From assembly GCA_020726505.1 (NCBI GenBank), contig JAHLEZ010000016.1, positions 1,178,001 through 1,242,000 of the forward strand: a DNA stretch of 64,000 nucleotides. Direction: 5' to 3'. The notes under the pieces were generated by a model, which was not told the DNA's origin, did no database searches, and saw nothing but the letters and a program-made list of their open reading frames with translations. Numbering within the stretch: position 1 is the first letter of the stretch; every line of letters starts with the position of its first letter. This DNA is from Leptodontidium sp. MPI-SDFR-AT-0119. Taxonomy: Eukaryota > Ascomycota > Leotiomycetes > Helotiales > Leptodontidiaceae. The position numbers and the translations under genes are program-made. Positions 10,836-22,100 of this stretch are shown here, one piece after another.

Positions 10836-12574
10836 CCATAAAAAGCCCGATGCAAGTCTCTCCTGTATCTGCGAATCCTGCGCCTATAAAATCCACTTCC
10901 CCAAATTGTGCTACGACATCCGACCTCCCTTAATACCAAACTGTACATCTTGAGACAACAAATCCTCCACGAACGAACCACACCAATCCAGCGTGCACAA
11001 CCTTAAAGGGGAATCCGAGACAGGTACCGAATGGGGTACTTTTAATAAGGGACAGGCCGCAAGGGAGGGCCGGTGATGAAGCCCTTACGGAGATATACTC
11101 GAGGGCGGCGAAGGAACTCACCGTAGGAAGGTTGAAAAACAAGGAGTCTCAAAAGCACAGGACAGGGCTTGAGGACATTCTCAGCCCACGATATCCGGCT
11201 GGCCAAGGGCTGGGGCTAGTTTATAAGAGGTTAGCAAGGGGTTCTGTTCTTGTTATGACCTGGAAATGGTTGGTAGCATTATAGTAAGAATCGGCTGGCG
11301 GCTATAGGAGTTACTTTTGGGATGCTGCTTTCTAATTTACTTAGAACTGCGCCTTCTCTGCGGCTAGCTGGTTGTTTTGAAGCATGGCACTGGAATTAGG
11401 AGTATCATTTCCGGCACCTGGCTTCGAGATGGTTGCTTCTAGAGCAATTGCTCAAGCAGTGGGTTCCGCACTAGCAAGATATATATGTAGCCAGTATAAC
11501 AAGTAGTTGGTCCTTTAGTGAAGTCTGCTTTCCGCAATGAAAACTCCCCGGATACTATAGTATGTCATAATAACGACGGATATTATAACATCCTGAGGAA
11601 TACCCACTATGCAATCCCTCGGGGATACCTAGCTGTAACAAGAAAAGACTTCTTGATCCAACGACAGACAACAAGGTACAAACTCCGACCCTTTCACGTC
11701 CGAATCAAACGGTGGTGTTTGTAAGTACGCGATAATAGAAATACGAAAGCGACTTGGCTTGGAAATCGACTTGAGCTTTTTAGAATCGGCACTTTTTGAG
11801 TATCTTTATACCTCTTATTATAAATAGCCTAAAGAGGCTCGTATAATTAGCTCTTATAATGTGAAGTCGTTAATAGCTTATTAAAGGAAAAGACGATTTT
11901 TTTTTAACTAAGAAGCTATATTAAGAAGCGTTTCCGACTTTATATTCTTATGAACGATTTTTGCGCTATATTAAAGTAAAGTTAAAGTCGCTTACGCGAT
12001 TTATTTTTTATAAATGCAAAATAGCAGTCTTCGTTCTTTAAAAAATAAGATTATTATAACTTTGACTTTTAAATTTAATTTTTGAAAGGATACCGGTAAT
12101 ATTAATACTTGGGTTAGTAATTATAAAGCAGCGTATTGTTCGAGTATTTTATTGGTATTAATAATACTTAGCTTTCGTTAGTAAATCTAATGGATTTTCT
12201 ATTTTATATCGTAAGCTTATTGTCTCCAAGGTCTTTAAATTCCTTTATTATAATAATTAAAAAAGCTTTCTCGAATCTCGTAAAAGGGGCTTAGCACGTC
12301 GCCTTGAACCGTAAACGGCGTTAGCTTAGGCACTATACCCCTTTTCCTTCGATTCTCAGCGTATTATATGCTTCATACGTACTTCTATAATATTAAAACG
12401 ATCTTTATAATTTAATACTTTGTTTTAGTCATCTGCGAGTATTGTTATTACCGAGTTATATTTTTTAGGCTTATAAAACATAACATAAATCTAAGACCGT
12501 TATAAAAAGAGCAAGCATCGAAAGATTAAGGAGGTAGTTAAGAAGGAGTATGGAAAAGAATAACTAAGCTGTAG
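10836..12574. other. Intergenic, grading into RIP-like DNA
   Basis: From about 10955 to 11283 the plus strand has an open frame without ATG (GDEALTEIYSRAAKELTVGR is representative), possibly a gene piece; no family recognised. From about 11750 to 12500 the sequence is AT-rich with no open frames and lacks CA/TG, as in the other RIP-like tracts. No repeats with clear ends were seen. Confidence 0.4.
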
Positions 12575-12802
12575 ATTGATGACTGGCAGATCCCTTTGAA
12601 TAGACTGGAGCACGATGCGGTCCATAGTCCTCGTTCCTTTGGCAAGAGTTGGAACGAGGAATGGAAAGAGTGGATTGCAGCTGCCGAAGATGCGGGCAAA
12701 AAGATAACGTCAGACGATCTATTCACGCAGGCTTCGAAGATGCTGGAAGATCGAGGTCTTGGGTTTGCGTTGAAGAGATTAGGGAGGAGAAAGAGTAGCT
12801 AG
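12575..12802 (+). pseudogene. Stranded 3'-terminal exon of an unidentified gene
   Basis: A branch site (TAACTAAG) and an acceptor TAG end at 12574, followed by 75 in-frame codons with no stop to TAG 12800-12802. The protein piece reads WQIPLNRLEHD, then SFGKSWNEEWKEWI, then ITSDDLFTQASKMLEDRGL and a basic end LKRLGRRKSS. Composition is coding-like and undamaged, but the upstream DNA is a RIP-like tract with no matching exon. The pattern His..His, W/YNxxW, then 'ITxDDxxxQAxxML' recalls the tail of SHH/GHH-type HNH nuclease domains in polymorphic-toxin families; this is inference from pattern only. Alternatives: the end of any fungal protein whose 5' part was lost to a transposon. Confidence 0.45.
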
Positions 12803-13118
12803 AACGTGGTTGTGGTAGTAGCTGTGGAGTCGGAAAACTCAATTCAAGATTTTTATATCATCGCAGCCCTGGCTTACTTCTCTTCCTCCTCGTATCAATC
12901 AATCATTATCATTACTCTTGGGAAAGCAAAATACCCGTAAGTTCATCTGGACGAATGTTTAGTGTTCTCATCGGTACTTAGAGGCACCGATAATTAGCGG
13001 AGGATATAACTTCGGTTGACTTTTTTAATCTTTTCGACTTCAAATCAAGAGCCCATAACAACGTCTCTCAATATTCCAACATAAGTAAACCATTAACACT
13101 TTTATATTATCTCTTATC
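12803..13118. other. Short AT-rich spacer
   Basis: No open frame, repeat or RNA gene recognised between the stranded exon and the small RIP-damaged ORF. Confidence 0.4.
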
Positions 13119-13409
13119 ATGTCCCTTACCAAGTTAATCAAGCTCTATCGATTAGAACTCTCCTTATACAAGCAGCTCTACAAAGAACTCTACTCGAATC
13201 CCGGATTATCTAACTAAGAAGTAGAAACGATATCCATAGTTATCAATTATTTGCGTAAACTCTGGCTAGGCTTCGAAATTTACTTAGGTAATAGAGGTTA
13301 TAGCGTTGCCGCTATTCTTCGTAACGGGTTAGGTTCTACGGTACTCTCGCGTGTAGATATCCTATAGAAGAACGGACCGGCCTTAGCTACGCTAGTACGA
13401 AACGAGTAA
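13119..13409 (+). pseudogene. Small RIP-damaged ORF (96 codons)
   Basis: From ATG 13119 a single frame runs 96 codons to TAA 13407 with two internal stops, TAA after SNPGLSN and TAG after SRVDIL, both explainable as CAA/CAG to TAA/TAG. The predicted protein is helical and Leu-rich (MSLTKLIKLYRLELSLYKQL), then EIYLGNRGYSVAAILRNGLG. No family recognised. It could be a small host gene or the N-terminal part of a transposon gag. It lies 390 bp upstream of the MFS exon and is unrelated to it in sequence. Confidence 0.4.
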
Positions 13410-13797
13410 TTAAGAAAGGAAAAGAGTAACCGGTAATATACGTATATAGCCACGATATATATATATTACTTTTCTTCTAGCGTACGTCGAGGTTAAAGTC
13501 TCTACTAGAGACTATTAGCGTAGTAGGATTAACAACATGGTTCTCACTATATATACATAGTAATCACCACCACAGTACGTTATTCGCGGTATCGGTAAGT
13601 CCTTTTCTCTCCTTATTCTAAACAGTTCGCTATCGAGTTGTTATATTTGTCAACGGAAGGGTAAATAGATTAACAAAGCCGAAACTCCATACGCTATTGT
13701 TAATTCAGCCGGAGTACCTGATAGCTGCGACAAAAGTGCTACTGTAAGTCTGCTTGCATATTTTTCTACTGACATATACTGACGAGAAACTATACAG

Positions 13798-14262
13798 GTA
13801 CCAATCTACGGCTTTGCCTTTGTTTGCACAGCAATTAGCGGGTACTTTACTGACAAGATTCCCAATCATCGTGGTCTCGCCATCGCCGGCTGGCTTTGCT
13901 TCTCGATGATCACCTCCATCGCCGTCTGCACCGTTTACAACTTCACCGCCCGTTATGTTCTGTTGGTCCTCATGGCAGCTGGTCTGTGGGCATCCAACGC
14001 ACTTGCACTTTTATTTTTATCGTCTTCATTCGCGTCCATGCCTCCAGAAGTCCGCGCTGTCGCCATTGCCTTGGTCAATGCCATGGGTAATCTTGCCTAG
14101 ATTTACGGCGCATATCTCTTCCCAAGCGAAGACAAGCCCAAGTATCTTCTTGGATTCGGCGTCATTACCGGCATGCTCGGGTTCGGCGTCTTCGTCTACA
14201 TTGTCATGCACATCCTGATCAGGAGAAGGACCGCGCTGGGCAGCTGTAATTGGCAGCCGTAA
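13798..14262 (+). pseudogene. MFS transporter (anion:cation symporter, Dal5/Tna1-like), C-terminal exon
   Basis: After a CAG acceptor at 13795-13797 one frame runs 154 codons to TAA 14260. It encodes the last five or so transmembrane helices of an ACS-family permease: VPIYGFAFVCTAISGYFTDK with a conserved SGYFTDKxPNxRG loop, then helices near 13900-13990, SFASMPPEVRAVAIALVNAM, and LLGFGVITGMLGFGVFVYIV, ending in a basic tail. A single TAG at 14098 falls inside GNLA*IYGAYLFP, where the family has Gln; CAG to TAG is a RIP-type change. Upstream exons could not be found: 13410-13797 is AT-rich, with intron-like signals (GTAAGT at 13744) but no MFS helices. So the gene is both truncated and interrupted. 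Such permeases import allantoate, nicotinate or other organic anions. Confidence 0.75.
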
Positions 14263-14655
14263 CTTGTTTCGAGATAATGACCAGGTCAAAATAATGCTGT
14301 AACTTTGAGACCCCCGGCATAAGATGTTGAGCTGTGCGAGCAAGATTCCCGCTGCTTAGTTTTCAGACGCGAATAGAAAATAGTCCATATTTCCAAAACA
14401 GTGATAAAGACAAGATACTCGTTGATATGCTGACTTGCGATGCGGTGTCGAATAAGGACTGGTTGATTGTATTGGACAGCATCGGCTCAACGCCGGTTCA
14501 ATCCTTATCAGTCTTTTACTACCACTGCTCATACTTAACTCAGTATTAATCAGTCTTGATCGGTCTCGCTCAGTTCTACTCAGTCTCAAGTAAAGAAGTG
14601 CCTTTTGATATTTTGCATTCTAAATCATTTTAGGTAAGTCACAGAAGAGTGACAC
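14263..14655. other. Intergenic, nothing recognised
   Basis: Open frames on both strands are short and lack motifs. A phrase of the type CAGTCT/CAGTTCTACTCAGTCTC recurs near 14540-14590, a weak local repeat. Confidence 0.35.
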
Positions 14656-15237
14656 TCATCTCCTTAGCGAACTTCTAAAAAGCAAATCGATTTCCGGTGT
14701 CGGATGCACGCCGTGAAGTATAACCAAGCCTCCACGCTCTCAACTTTTATCCTCTTGTAAAATTAGCCCAACCCAATCCGAGTTATTATTTATCTGATCC
14801 TTGAGAGCAGAGAGGCTGGGTACCCCGTCGGTGGCAATATGCAGGGGAGGTAATGTTGGAAAAGCCAGCTGAAGAACTACAACGTGACCAGCCATCGGTT
14901 CGAAACACAAGGGATTATCAAGAGATATGGTAGGAACTACAATTATCTCTAGCAGGAAGTGGGAATATGAAGATGATTTTCCCAAAAGTATCCAACTCTG
15001 AACAACGACCTATCACGTATATGGGGTATTGTCGTCAGTGGGCCCTCGAATTTTTTCCTGGATGTTGTTGAGTGGTCCGGATTCGCTTTGCCGGTTCTTG
15101 AGATCGCCTTCGATAACTTCGACCTTGGTCGTGTACGTCCATGATCTTTTTAAGACAAATTCAATCTTGCCATCAACAATCGCCCAACTCCACGACGGTA
15201 AGAACAAGGCTTTGAAATATATTAAATACAAGGACAC
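14656..15237 (-). pseudogene. HET (heterokaryon incompatibility) protein, C-terminal relic
   Basis: Minus strand, one frame with several stops. It reads LPSWSWAIVDGKIEF near 15205-15160, the hallmark 'PSWSWASVDG' of fungal HET-domain proteins, then YTTKVEVIEGDL, and, after two stops near 15010, WVGLILQED near 14770 followed by a stop and ERGGLVIL, matching the usual end of these proteins (W..LIL.ED...YERVGL). The N-terminal HET domain is missing: upstream of 15240 no HET motif was found. Family knowledge: HET proteins trigger cell death on non-self recognition. With stops and no N-terminal domain this copy cannot be functional as it stands. Confidence 0.65.
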
Positions 15238-15670
15238 CTACCTAATTGTGCATTCTTGGGTGAAAATTTTCCAGTGCTCCGAGGATCCCGATTCGGCTCC
15301 TCATGAAATACCTCAGGCTTCTGAGGTTCTTAATGCTGGACAGATTGGATTATATGCAGAGTGCATCATTCCATCAAAGAACAATGCAAGGCTCCCCCCG
15401 GCAGATCCTCGGGCTCGCTAAGTCTCGTTACTCACGAGCCCGCCGAGACGAAAAGCGCCCAACTTTCAAGACAGTGGAGGCTGAGCAGAACTACACTAAA
15501 AATTGCCGAGATCCCAGCTGCGGCAAGAACATAAAGTCGAATGGCCCTCGAATTCGCAAGTGTGGACTTTCCTCTGTACTCGTACGTCAATCGAAAGCAC
15601 CGGTAAATTCGCAAATCTTCGCAGCCAGTGTGGCATTACATCGAAAGATCTCTCAAGCCTCTATTGTGCC
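15238..15670. other. Spacer between HET relic and membrane protein gene
   Basis: Several frames are open here on both strands (for example plus 15303-15670) but none shows a domain or fits a gene model. It must contain the promoter of the 15671 gene and the truncation point of the HET relic. Confidence 0.35.
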
Positions 15671-16609
15671 ATGTCTACCTCAGACCCCTCTACGTTCGAT
15701 AGCCTTGCCTTGGTGAATTCATTCTACGGTCCTGGAACCACAGCTTGCTGGTATCTGACATGCCTCTCTTGCCTCATATCATGGACTCTCCACCCCAAAA
15801 AGCAAACATCGGACTCAGTCACCAGCGATTTCATCGCCCTTGCCATCTTCCCTATAGTAGCCGCCGCGCACTTGATATCCCAGGTCCTGAACTACCCTTC
15901 TCGATCAACCCTTGATGACCAACTTGCCAAGCAGATCCATGCCTCCATGTCTGCCTCGCTCACCATCACCGAAACATACCTGAGCCTTTACATCGTCCTC
16001 CTGGTCCCAACTGTTCTTATCCGATCCACCAAACGCATAGTCCTCCTCGCCCTCACGGGGCTTTTCTGCGTCGCGTCCGAGACATATGTGTTCTTTGCAA
16101 TCCCATCCATTCGCAATAAAGCCGGCATATTCAACCGCTCATTCATCATCGACTCGATTCCCACCCTCGTCGTGATACTCGGCCTTGTATTCATTCTCGT
16201 CCTCATGCTGCTCTACTTCATCATTCTAACCTTCAAACGCCCTCCGCCGCGTGCAGAGCCTCCGCCAGATGCCGACCCCGAGGTGCTGAGCGCTTATCGT
16301 CTCGCAAATGGAGAACACGGGGAGAATAATATTCGCATTTTCAACTTTTTGACCATCTTATATCTACCTTTGGCGTTTGTCTCGGCTATATTTAGTATGT
16401 CTCCAATAGCTTGGGATCTTGTGCCTTCACTAGCACGAAGTCTGCCAAGGATAGTACCCACAACAGGGAGAAGTCTGGTGCATGAGTTCTTCCCGGAAAC
16501 AGATACGGCTATTATGGAATTGGATCAGGCTGTGGCACTGCTGGCTGGAATGACAGTTCTGGGATTCAGTTTGTACTCGACTGCGGACGAATGGTATAGA
16601 ATTTGGTGA
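15671..16609 (+). CDS. Multi-pass membrane protein, uncharacterised fungal family; possible premature stop
   Basis: Frame of 312 aa from ATG 15671 (chosen over 15503 because the preceding 56 codons are not protein-like and the family motif starts right after). Conserved-looking start: SLALVNSFYGPGTTACWYLT. Hydrophobic segments at about residues 20-40, 53-73, 92-117, 121-145, 160-190, 218-242 and 287-303 give roughly seven membrane spans; a Pro-rich loop (KRPPPRAEPPPDADPEV) follows span five. I recognise the pattern as a fungal hypothetical family but no function. After TGA 16607 the same frame stays open for 45 further coding-like codons to TAG 16745 (SRESAARRIVESRAQAAEW), suggesting the TGA was once Arg (CGA) or Trp. 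Either the protein is truncated by 46 residues or the stop is tolerated. The gene is not AT-biased like its neighbours. Confidence 0.7.
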   Translation: MSTSDPSTFDSLALVNSFYGPGTTACWYLTCLSCLISWTLHPKKQTSDSVTSDFIALAIFPIVAAAHLISQVLNYPSRSTLDDQLAKQIHASMSASLTITETYLSLYIVLLVPTVLIRSTKRIVLLALTGLFCVASETYVFFAIPSIRNKAGIFNRSFIIDSIPTLVVILGLVFILVLMLLYFIILTFKRPPPRAEPPPDADPEVLSAYRLANGEHGENNIRIFNFLTILYLPLAFVSAIFSMSPIAWDLVPSLARSLPRIVPTTGRSLVHEFFPETDTAIMELDQAVALLAGMTVLGFSLYSTADEWYRIW

Positions 16610-16747
16610 GAGGAGATGTCACGGGAGTCTGCTGCGCGACGGATTGTCGAGAGTCGTGCGCAGGCAGCCGAATGGAGGAGGAGTATGTTGGCTGATGAGG
16701 CGGCTCACAGAAGTGTACCTGAGGTCTTGGAGCTTTCGAACCTGTAG

Positions 16748-17145
16748 AACTTCAGACCGCCTCTACCGTTTACCGATACAGTATATATCCAGGAAACCGC
16801 AGCGACAGATTGAGAAAATCAAGGATCGAAGTCAACTAGTAGACCTCCTTGAAAATCTACTTCAGTTCGGAATTTCAAACAGTAATTTTCCCCATCCTCC
16901 AACGGATAAACATCCGTCCCATACGTCCCATTTACCCCACCCTCTGCACAATCTCTTTATTCTCTATTCTAACCCAACTCTCGGCCTCTATTCCCTCCAA
17001 TCCCTTCTCATCACCAAACCTCAACCTCAAATTCCTGACAAATGTTGGTGGCTGATCACGGTGATAATGACCGAGGGTCATGTTACAAAACGAAAACCCT
17101 CAGAAAATAAAGGTACAAACCTCAAGTTCCTGTAGTATTTCTTTT
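16748..17145. other. Intergenic, C-rich plus strand
   Basis: A run of CCA/TCC-rich sequence (about 16890-17040) gives long open frames by composition only. No motif, repeat or RNA gene seen. Confidence 0.35.
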
Positions 17146-18238
17146 AATATCGATCGACTTATGAGCACATTACTATGAGGAAATAATCAAGTGGCCCTCA
17201 TACTTTATAAATAGCCTCACTTTATAAATTATATAAATGGCTTAAGTTAAAGCTTTCCTTACGAATTTCTTTCTCTTTTTATAAATAATTACTTTACCTA
17301 AGTTGTATTAAACCTCGTTCGTGCCCTTATACCGTCACATATTATTTACCAACACCACCATTCGGTTTATCACTGTCCTCGACGTGATTACCGTCAATTC
17401 CTCACCAAACGTCACTACCACACCAAAAACTTCATCCAATACCCCTACACGCAGATTTTTAACCTCCCTTTTCACCACCAAACCAACGAAATCAATCAAA
17501 TTCACCATGGCCAACAATAATAACGTCAACGACACGACAAATGCCTCTACCACTCCCGCCATCCCTCTTATCGATCGAATCCCTCACATACCACTCCTCA
17601 ACGCCAACAAGACCAAAAAGTCATTCAAGGCCGCCTTCACAGCCAACCTAACAAACCTCATAAACGAAGTTTTTCTCATATACAACACCGCATACGATAT
17701 ACAAGCGATAATCGAATCCCTCCGCGCCTCCCAAACCAATGTAGGTGATTTACAAACTCGCCTAGAAAATACTCTTATCGCCAAAAATAATAAAAACGCC
17801 ATTATTAACCACTTAATAGCAAAAAACAAAACCCTCCTAAAGATCATCCAATTAAAAGGAGCTTCACGCCGCACACCCAAACACCCAAACCCTAACGCCT
17901 TCACAAGTAAAAACCCCACTCTCCTATCAAACTTCCTCCAACAGCTCGAACTAAAGCTGCAAATGAATAAAAACTGATGAAGCTGGGAGCCTCAACGCAT
18001 AAGATATATCGTCTCATACCTCAAAGGTAAAGCACATAACTAAGTCAACTATAATATCAAAAACGGCGTAGTTCTCTTCAATAATATCAATACCATTAAG
18101 AAAATTCTCAAATCAGCCTTTGGTAATATTAATACTAAAGCCACTACGCAACTCAAGATCTTCGACATAAAACAAGGCTATAAATCCCTTGCTATATTTC
18201 TTCCTAATTAGCATACTATTACAAAGCTCACCGAATAA
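17146..18238 (+). mobile_element. LTR retrotransposon fragment with gag, RIP-damaged
   Basis: A leader from about 17146 is followed by a gag frame starting at ATG 17507 (MANNNNVNDTTNASTTPAIP). It is open to a TGA pair at 17975-17980 and then continues in the same frame with TAA/TAG stops at CAA/CAG positions: WEPQRIRYIVSYLKGKAHN, then ILKSAFGNINTKATTQL and FDIKQGYKSLAIFLPN. This middle part is the fungal Ty3/Gypsy gag pattern (W..ri.yi.syL.G.A...v....NG...f.n...i...L..afG). A Leu-rich coiled coil occupies about codons 75-120 from ATG 17507. No zinc knuckle, pol or second LTR: text stops abruptly near 18238, where unrelated DNA begins. The outer LTR boundary could not be fixed. Confidence 0.65.
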
Positions 18239-19100
18239 GACAGTGGAGCACCAAGTGATCCCAGCCACCCTCCGTTGTCGTCAATTCCCAACAGCGTGAT
18301 CAACTTTCATCTCCTTACACAATATAGCGACACCAGAAGACTCCGAAGTACCTAGAATAAGCATATCTGAATATAACAAGAGCACGATACATGATGGAGA
18401 TGTAAAGAATATAGATGATGGTCTTTGTGGCCATCCAATACTCTAAAATCCGCCATGTAAAAATCCGCGAGAGCCGGGAAAGCGTTACTTTTACATTTAC
18501 AACCGCCCGCTGAAATCTAAACGAGAACCGGCGCGAAAGTTGAAGTGCGGTCAACCAAAAGATAGTGATGAGAAGCCTTGCGAAAGCCTGGCTGTAGAGG
18601 GTCACACTATGTACCATCGTCGCTTTTCTAATACGTTCCCGGCTTCTTCGATGTGCTGAGCTTCCTGGTTTACCTCCTCATCGACTAGGGACTTTACAAT
18701 TGTGGAGGCGATAACAAGATATGCGTCGCCATTATACACCACTTCTCTCCGACCTAACTCATTACAATCGTTATCTTAATAAATATCTAAAGTATACTCG
18801 AGGTCCAAGTCTAATGCGGCGAGGATGCGCTGGCGAATTCCTTCGGTGCTCAATCAAGAACCATAAGAGGTATTATAAGATCTGGATCTAGTACTGCAAA
18901 TGATTGGAAGTTTTAGAGGCGCTTTTATAGGGTGGTCGCGGCGAAATAAATGTGTGTACGAGATAATCAGATGGTATTCTCAAAGAGTTAACAAGAATAT
19001 TCTCACCAAAATCCTAGGGAAATGTTATAAAAATCCATTTAATATATTATATTATTCCTGGAAAAAACATACCTACGCTGCTTAGTATTTAAGTTAACTA
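18239..19100. other. Unassigned DNA after the gag junction
   Basis: Contains a 100-codon minus-strand frame (18617-18315) that is hydrophobic in two stretches (LLITIFWLTALQL; TIIYILYISIMYRALVIF) and might be a membrane protein piece, and a 61-codon plus frame at 18900-19085. Neither has a recognisable family. No terminal repeat found. Confidence 0.3.
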
Positions 19101-22100
19101 ATCAACTTCTTTCGTACTTGCTATAAGGGGAACGGACTTCCTTCGAGTGAATTATGCATTATAAAAGCAATTACAATTATTAGGTGTTGCGCATAGTTGA
19201 GAGCATCTCGTGTTTATTCCGATCGAAGTTCGTATTAAAGAAGTGTTCGTAAACACGGGGAGCAATAAAGATATAAAAGAAGCGTAAAGGGTTATTAATA
19301 AGCTCATTAAAGGGTTTGTAATAATGACGTAGTGAGACGTAGGTGATGTAATACGACGTAAATCAAGTCGACTCGAATTTAGCGTGGATTAACTTTATTA
19401 AAGAGACGAGATAATCGTAAATATATTTTTAGCTAAGAGATAAGCTATCACAGCATGTAATTCCAAAGAAGATATAAGATGGCTTAATAAAAGATTACCA
19501 AAACTTGAAACTAATGTATTTGGCCGGATTTTATATCTTCATAAGATTTAGACTATATTAAGGACAAGGTCTTTGCCCCGGCGGTCCTTTAGGGCCAAGG
19601 GACCTCGCTTTACCACGATCAAAAAGGCAATTTACATTAGATTTTATATGTAACCTTTTTTCTGGCCCGTAATTTGTGGCCCTTCGTAAGCTACAAAACA
19701 AATTCCGAACTTTAGCAAGATATTTAAATTTTTAAAATTTTATCTTTTTCTTTACTTTTTTTAATAAATATCTTTTTAGATCCTAAGCTTTCAAGTCTTC
19801 TTAATTATCTTTAAGCTGTAGTCTAACCTCTTGTTGTATAGCCACACGCAATAAATCTTACTCGTATTTCTATTATCGTTTTTTATTAATAAGAAAAGCT
19901 AATATTTGTAATAGTTGAGGTTTAAAAGTCACTTTTTATTCAAGAGCTTAATTGTTTGTTTTAAAAATATTATTCCTTTTATAAATACCTCTTTATCTTC
20001 TTTTAAATTATCGTTAATTTCTTACGAATCCTCTTACGAACGTAAATCCTCTTATAAAGGCGGCTACTTCGGGTTTTATTTTTCTTAGCCTTTTTTAGCA
20101 TATCCCAAGGTTCGTAAGTACTAGTAGACTTGTCTCGCGGCTTAACGCAGTCCCCCTACTATTAATACGGCTTATTAAAGTATATTAATCTCTTTCTTAA
20201 AAGTTGTTATTAAATTCTTGTATTTAAATGTTGTCGTGCAGGCACGGGCTGATGCACGGTTAGTCGTGCGCTATGCTAGTTTTGGATTCTGCTAGCGTAT
20301 ACTGCTTTCAGGGGAACAACGTGTTCCCCTGATTTCTTTATGTATTCTAGACAACAATAAATCACTTCAATTCAACCTACGTTAATCGCAAGGCTCTACT
20401 CCACTTCTGTACCATAAATGTTTTATTCTTTTAAATACTAAGTGAAAAGAGGTTTATATACATAAAGATGTGCTTTAAAGCTCTTTATACCTTATAAATC
20501 AAGCTCTTTTTAAGCTATCTATGATTTGCGTGATTACTTGGATCACTCAAATCAATAGTTATTAAATCCTTATTTCGAAAGTTTTTATTTCTTTATACTT
20601 ATTAGGCCTAATTTTTAAGTTACTTTAGTTATACTTTCTTAAGTTATAATTACTTTTGTATAGTCTTTTTTACTACTTATTAGGCTTATATAAACTATCT
20701 TTTTTAACTGTTATTAAAAACTAGCTTTCTCTTTTGTTATTAATAATCATCTTAAACGCGAAAGAAATAAGATTTGTAAGATATTCGTTTATAAACTAAT
20801 TATTGTATTAAGCAAGTAATATAAATAAGCTCGTAATGTTTTATAAGAGACTAGGGTTATAATTAAAGCCAATCTTAAGACTAAAACTATTAGTAAGCTT
20901 TATATTTATTTTTCGAGTTAAACATATTACGCATAAGTTATAATTACGTGTTTATATAAAGATAAAGCGTAAGTATAATTTTAAAGGATTAAGATTTTAA
21001 TATTCTTATACAAGCCACGAATATTGTTGCTTAATAGTTTTTTTTAACGATTTTATAAAAGATTATTTAATATTATATAAATCTTATGAAATAGCCTATA
21101 AAGAATGTTTTTTTTTACAACAGTTTATTCTTTTTAATATTTAAATTAAGTTTATTAATATATCATCGTAGGTTTTAATAAGTAATTGTCTTGTTTCCTA
21201 TTAAAGAAGCGTTGATTTGAGAATTTTTGAGATATCTCCTTATTACTTTAGTAAATGGCTCGGCTATTCCGCGCTAATATCTTTCAAACTAACCAGTTGT
21301 ATAAGAAGTTTCTCTTCTTTCTTTATAACAACTTAGGCCTTTAATTACGTTTGTCATTCGATTAATATTTCGATTATCTCAACTCTTATTTGTACATCCT
21401 TATACTCTCTTTCACCAATACCAAATCCCGAAAGCTTTACTTAGAACCGAGTTGCGTGAGTGGGTCCTTGATTCATCGGGAGTATATTAGTATTTCTTAT
21501 ATACGATAGTTATAATATTAGTATAACCAATGGCGCGAAACGAAGCACGAAACTTGGTTTGCCGCCTATTCATATTTCCAAACGATATTATTATAATTAG
21601 AAAATAACCTATTAATAGTAAGCCACGGACTTCGTGTATTCACATCGACCTCGCTAAATAGCAGACCCCAAGATACTTCTTCGACCAGGTACTGGTTCTG
21701 GCAAAGTCCCGTCAGACAGCACAACACCAACAGCAAAGGCGGACAAAGTCACGATGGAATCTCTCTCTGCGGCAAAGCTTCTGTCACTAACACAAATAGC
21801 ACAGCAGGTAGCAATGGCCAAGCTATACTAGGTGTAAGATATAATCCTCTAGGTCCTGCTGATCGAGGAGTGCCCGAAGCTACCGGTAGTAAACTTAGTA
21901 CCTTTACCGCACATGTCCAAAGATTAGTCCGCTTATTCTATCCCTAAAGAGGACAGGCAGTATCGGAAACAGTGTGTCAAATCAATTATTTTACTAATTA
22001 ATCTATCTTAATTAATTAATATTTAATTTGATTTGAATATAATTAATTAATACAATCGTTACTCGTTTGAGGCATCGCTTATCCCCTTTTAGTATAGATC

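Noticed and set aside
10567..10896. 109-codon minus-strand frame
   Set aside because: No motif; overlaps the HNH 3' end and an intron-like segment on the plus strand.
16644..17135. 163-codon plus-strand frame
   Set aside because: Open because of C-rich composition; overlaps the coding-like tail after TGA 16607 in another frame; no domain.
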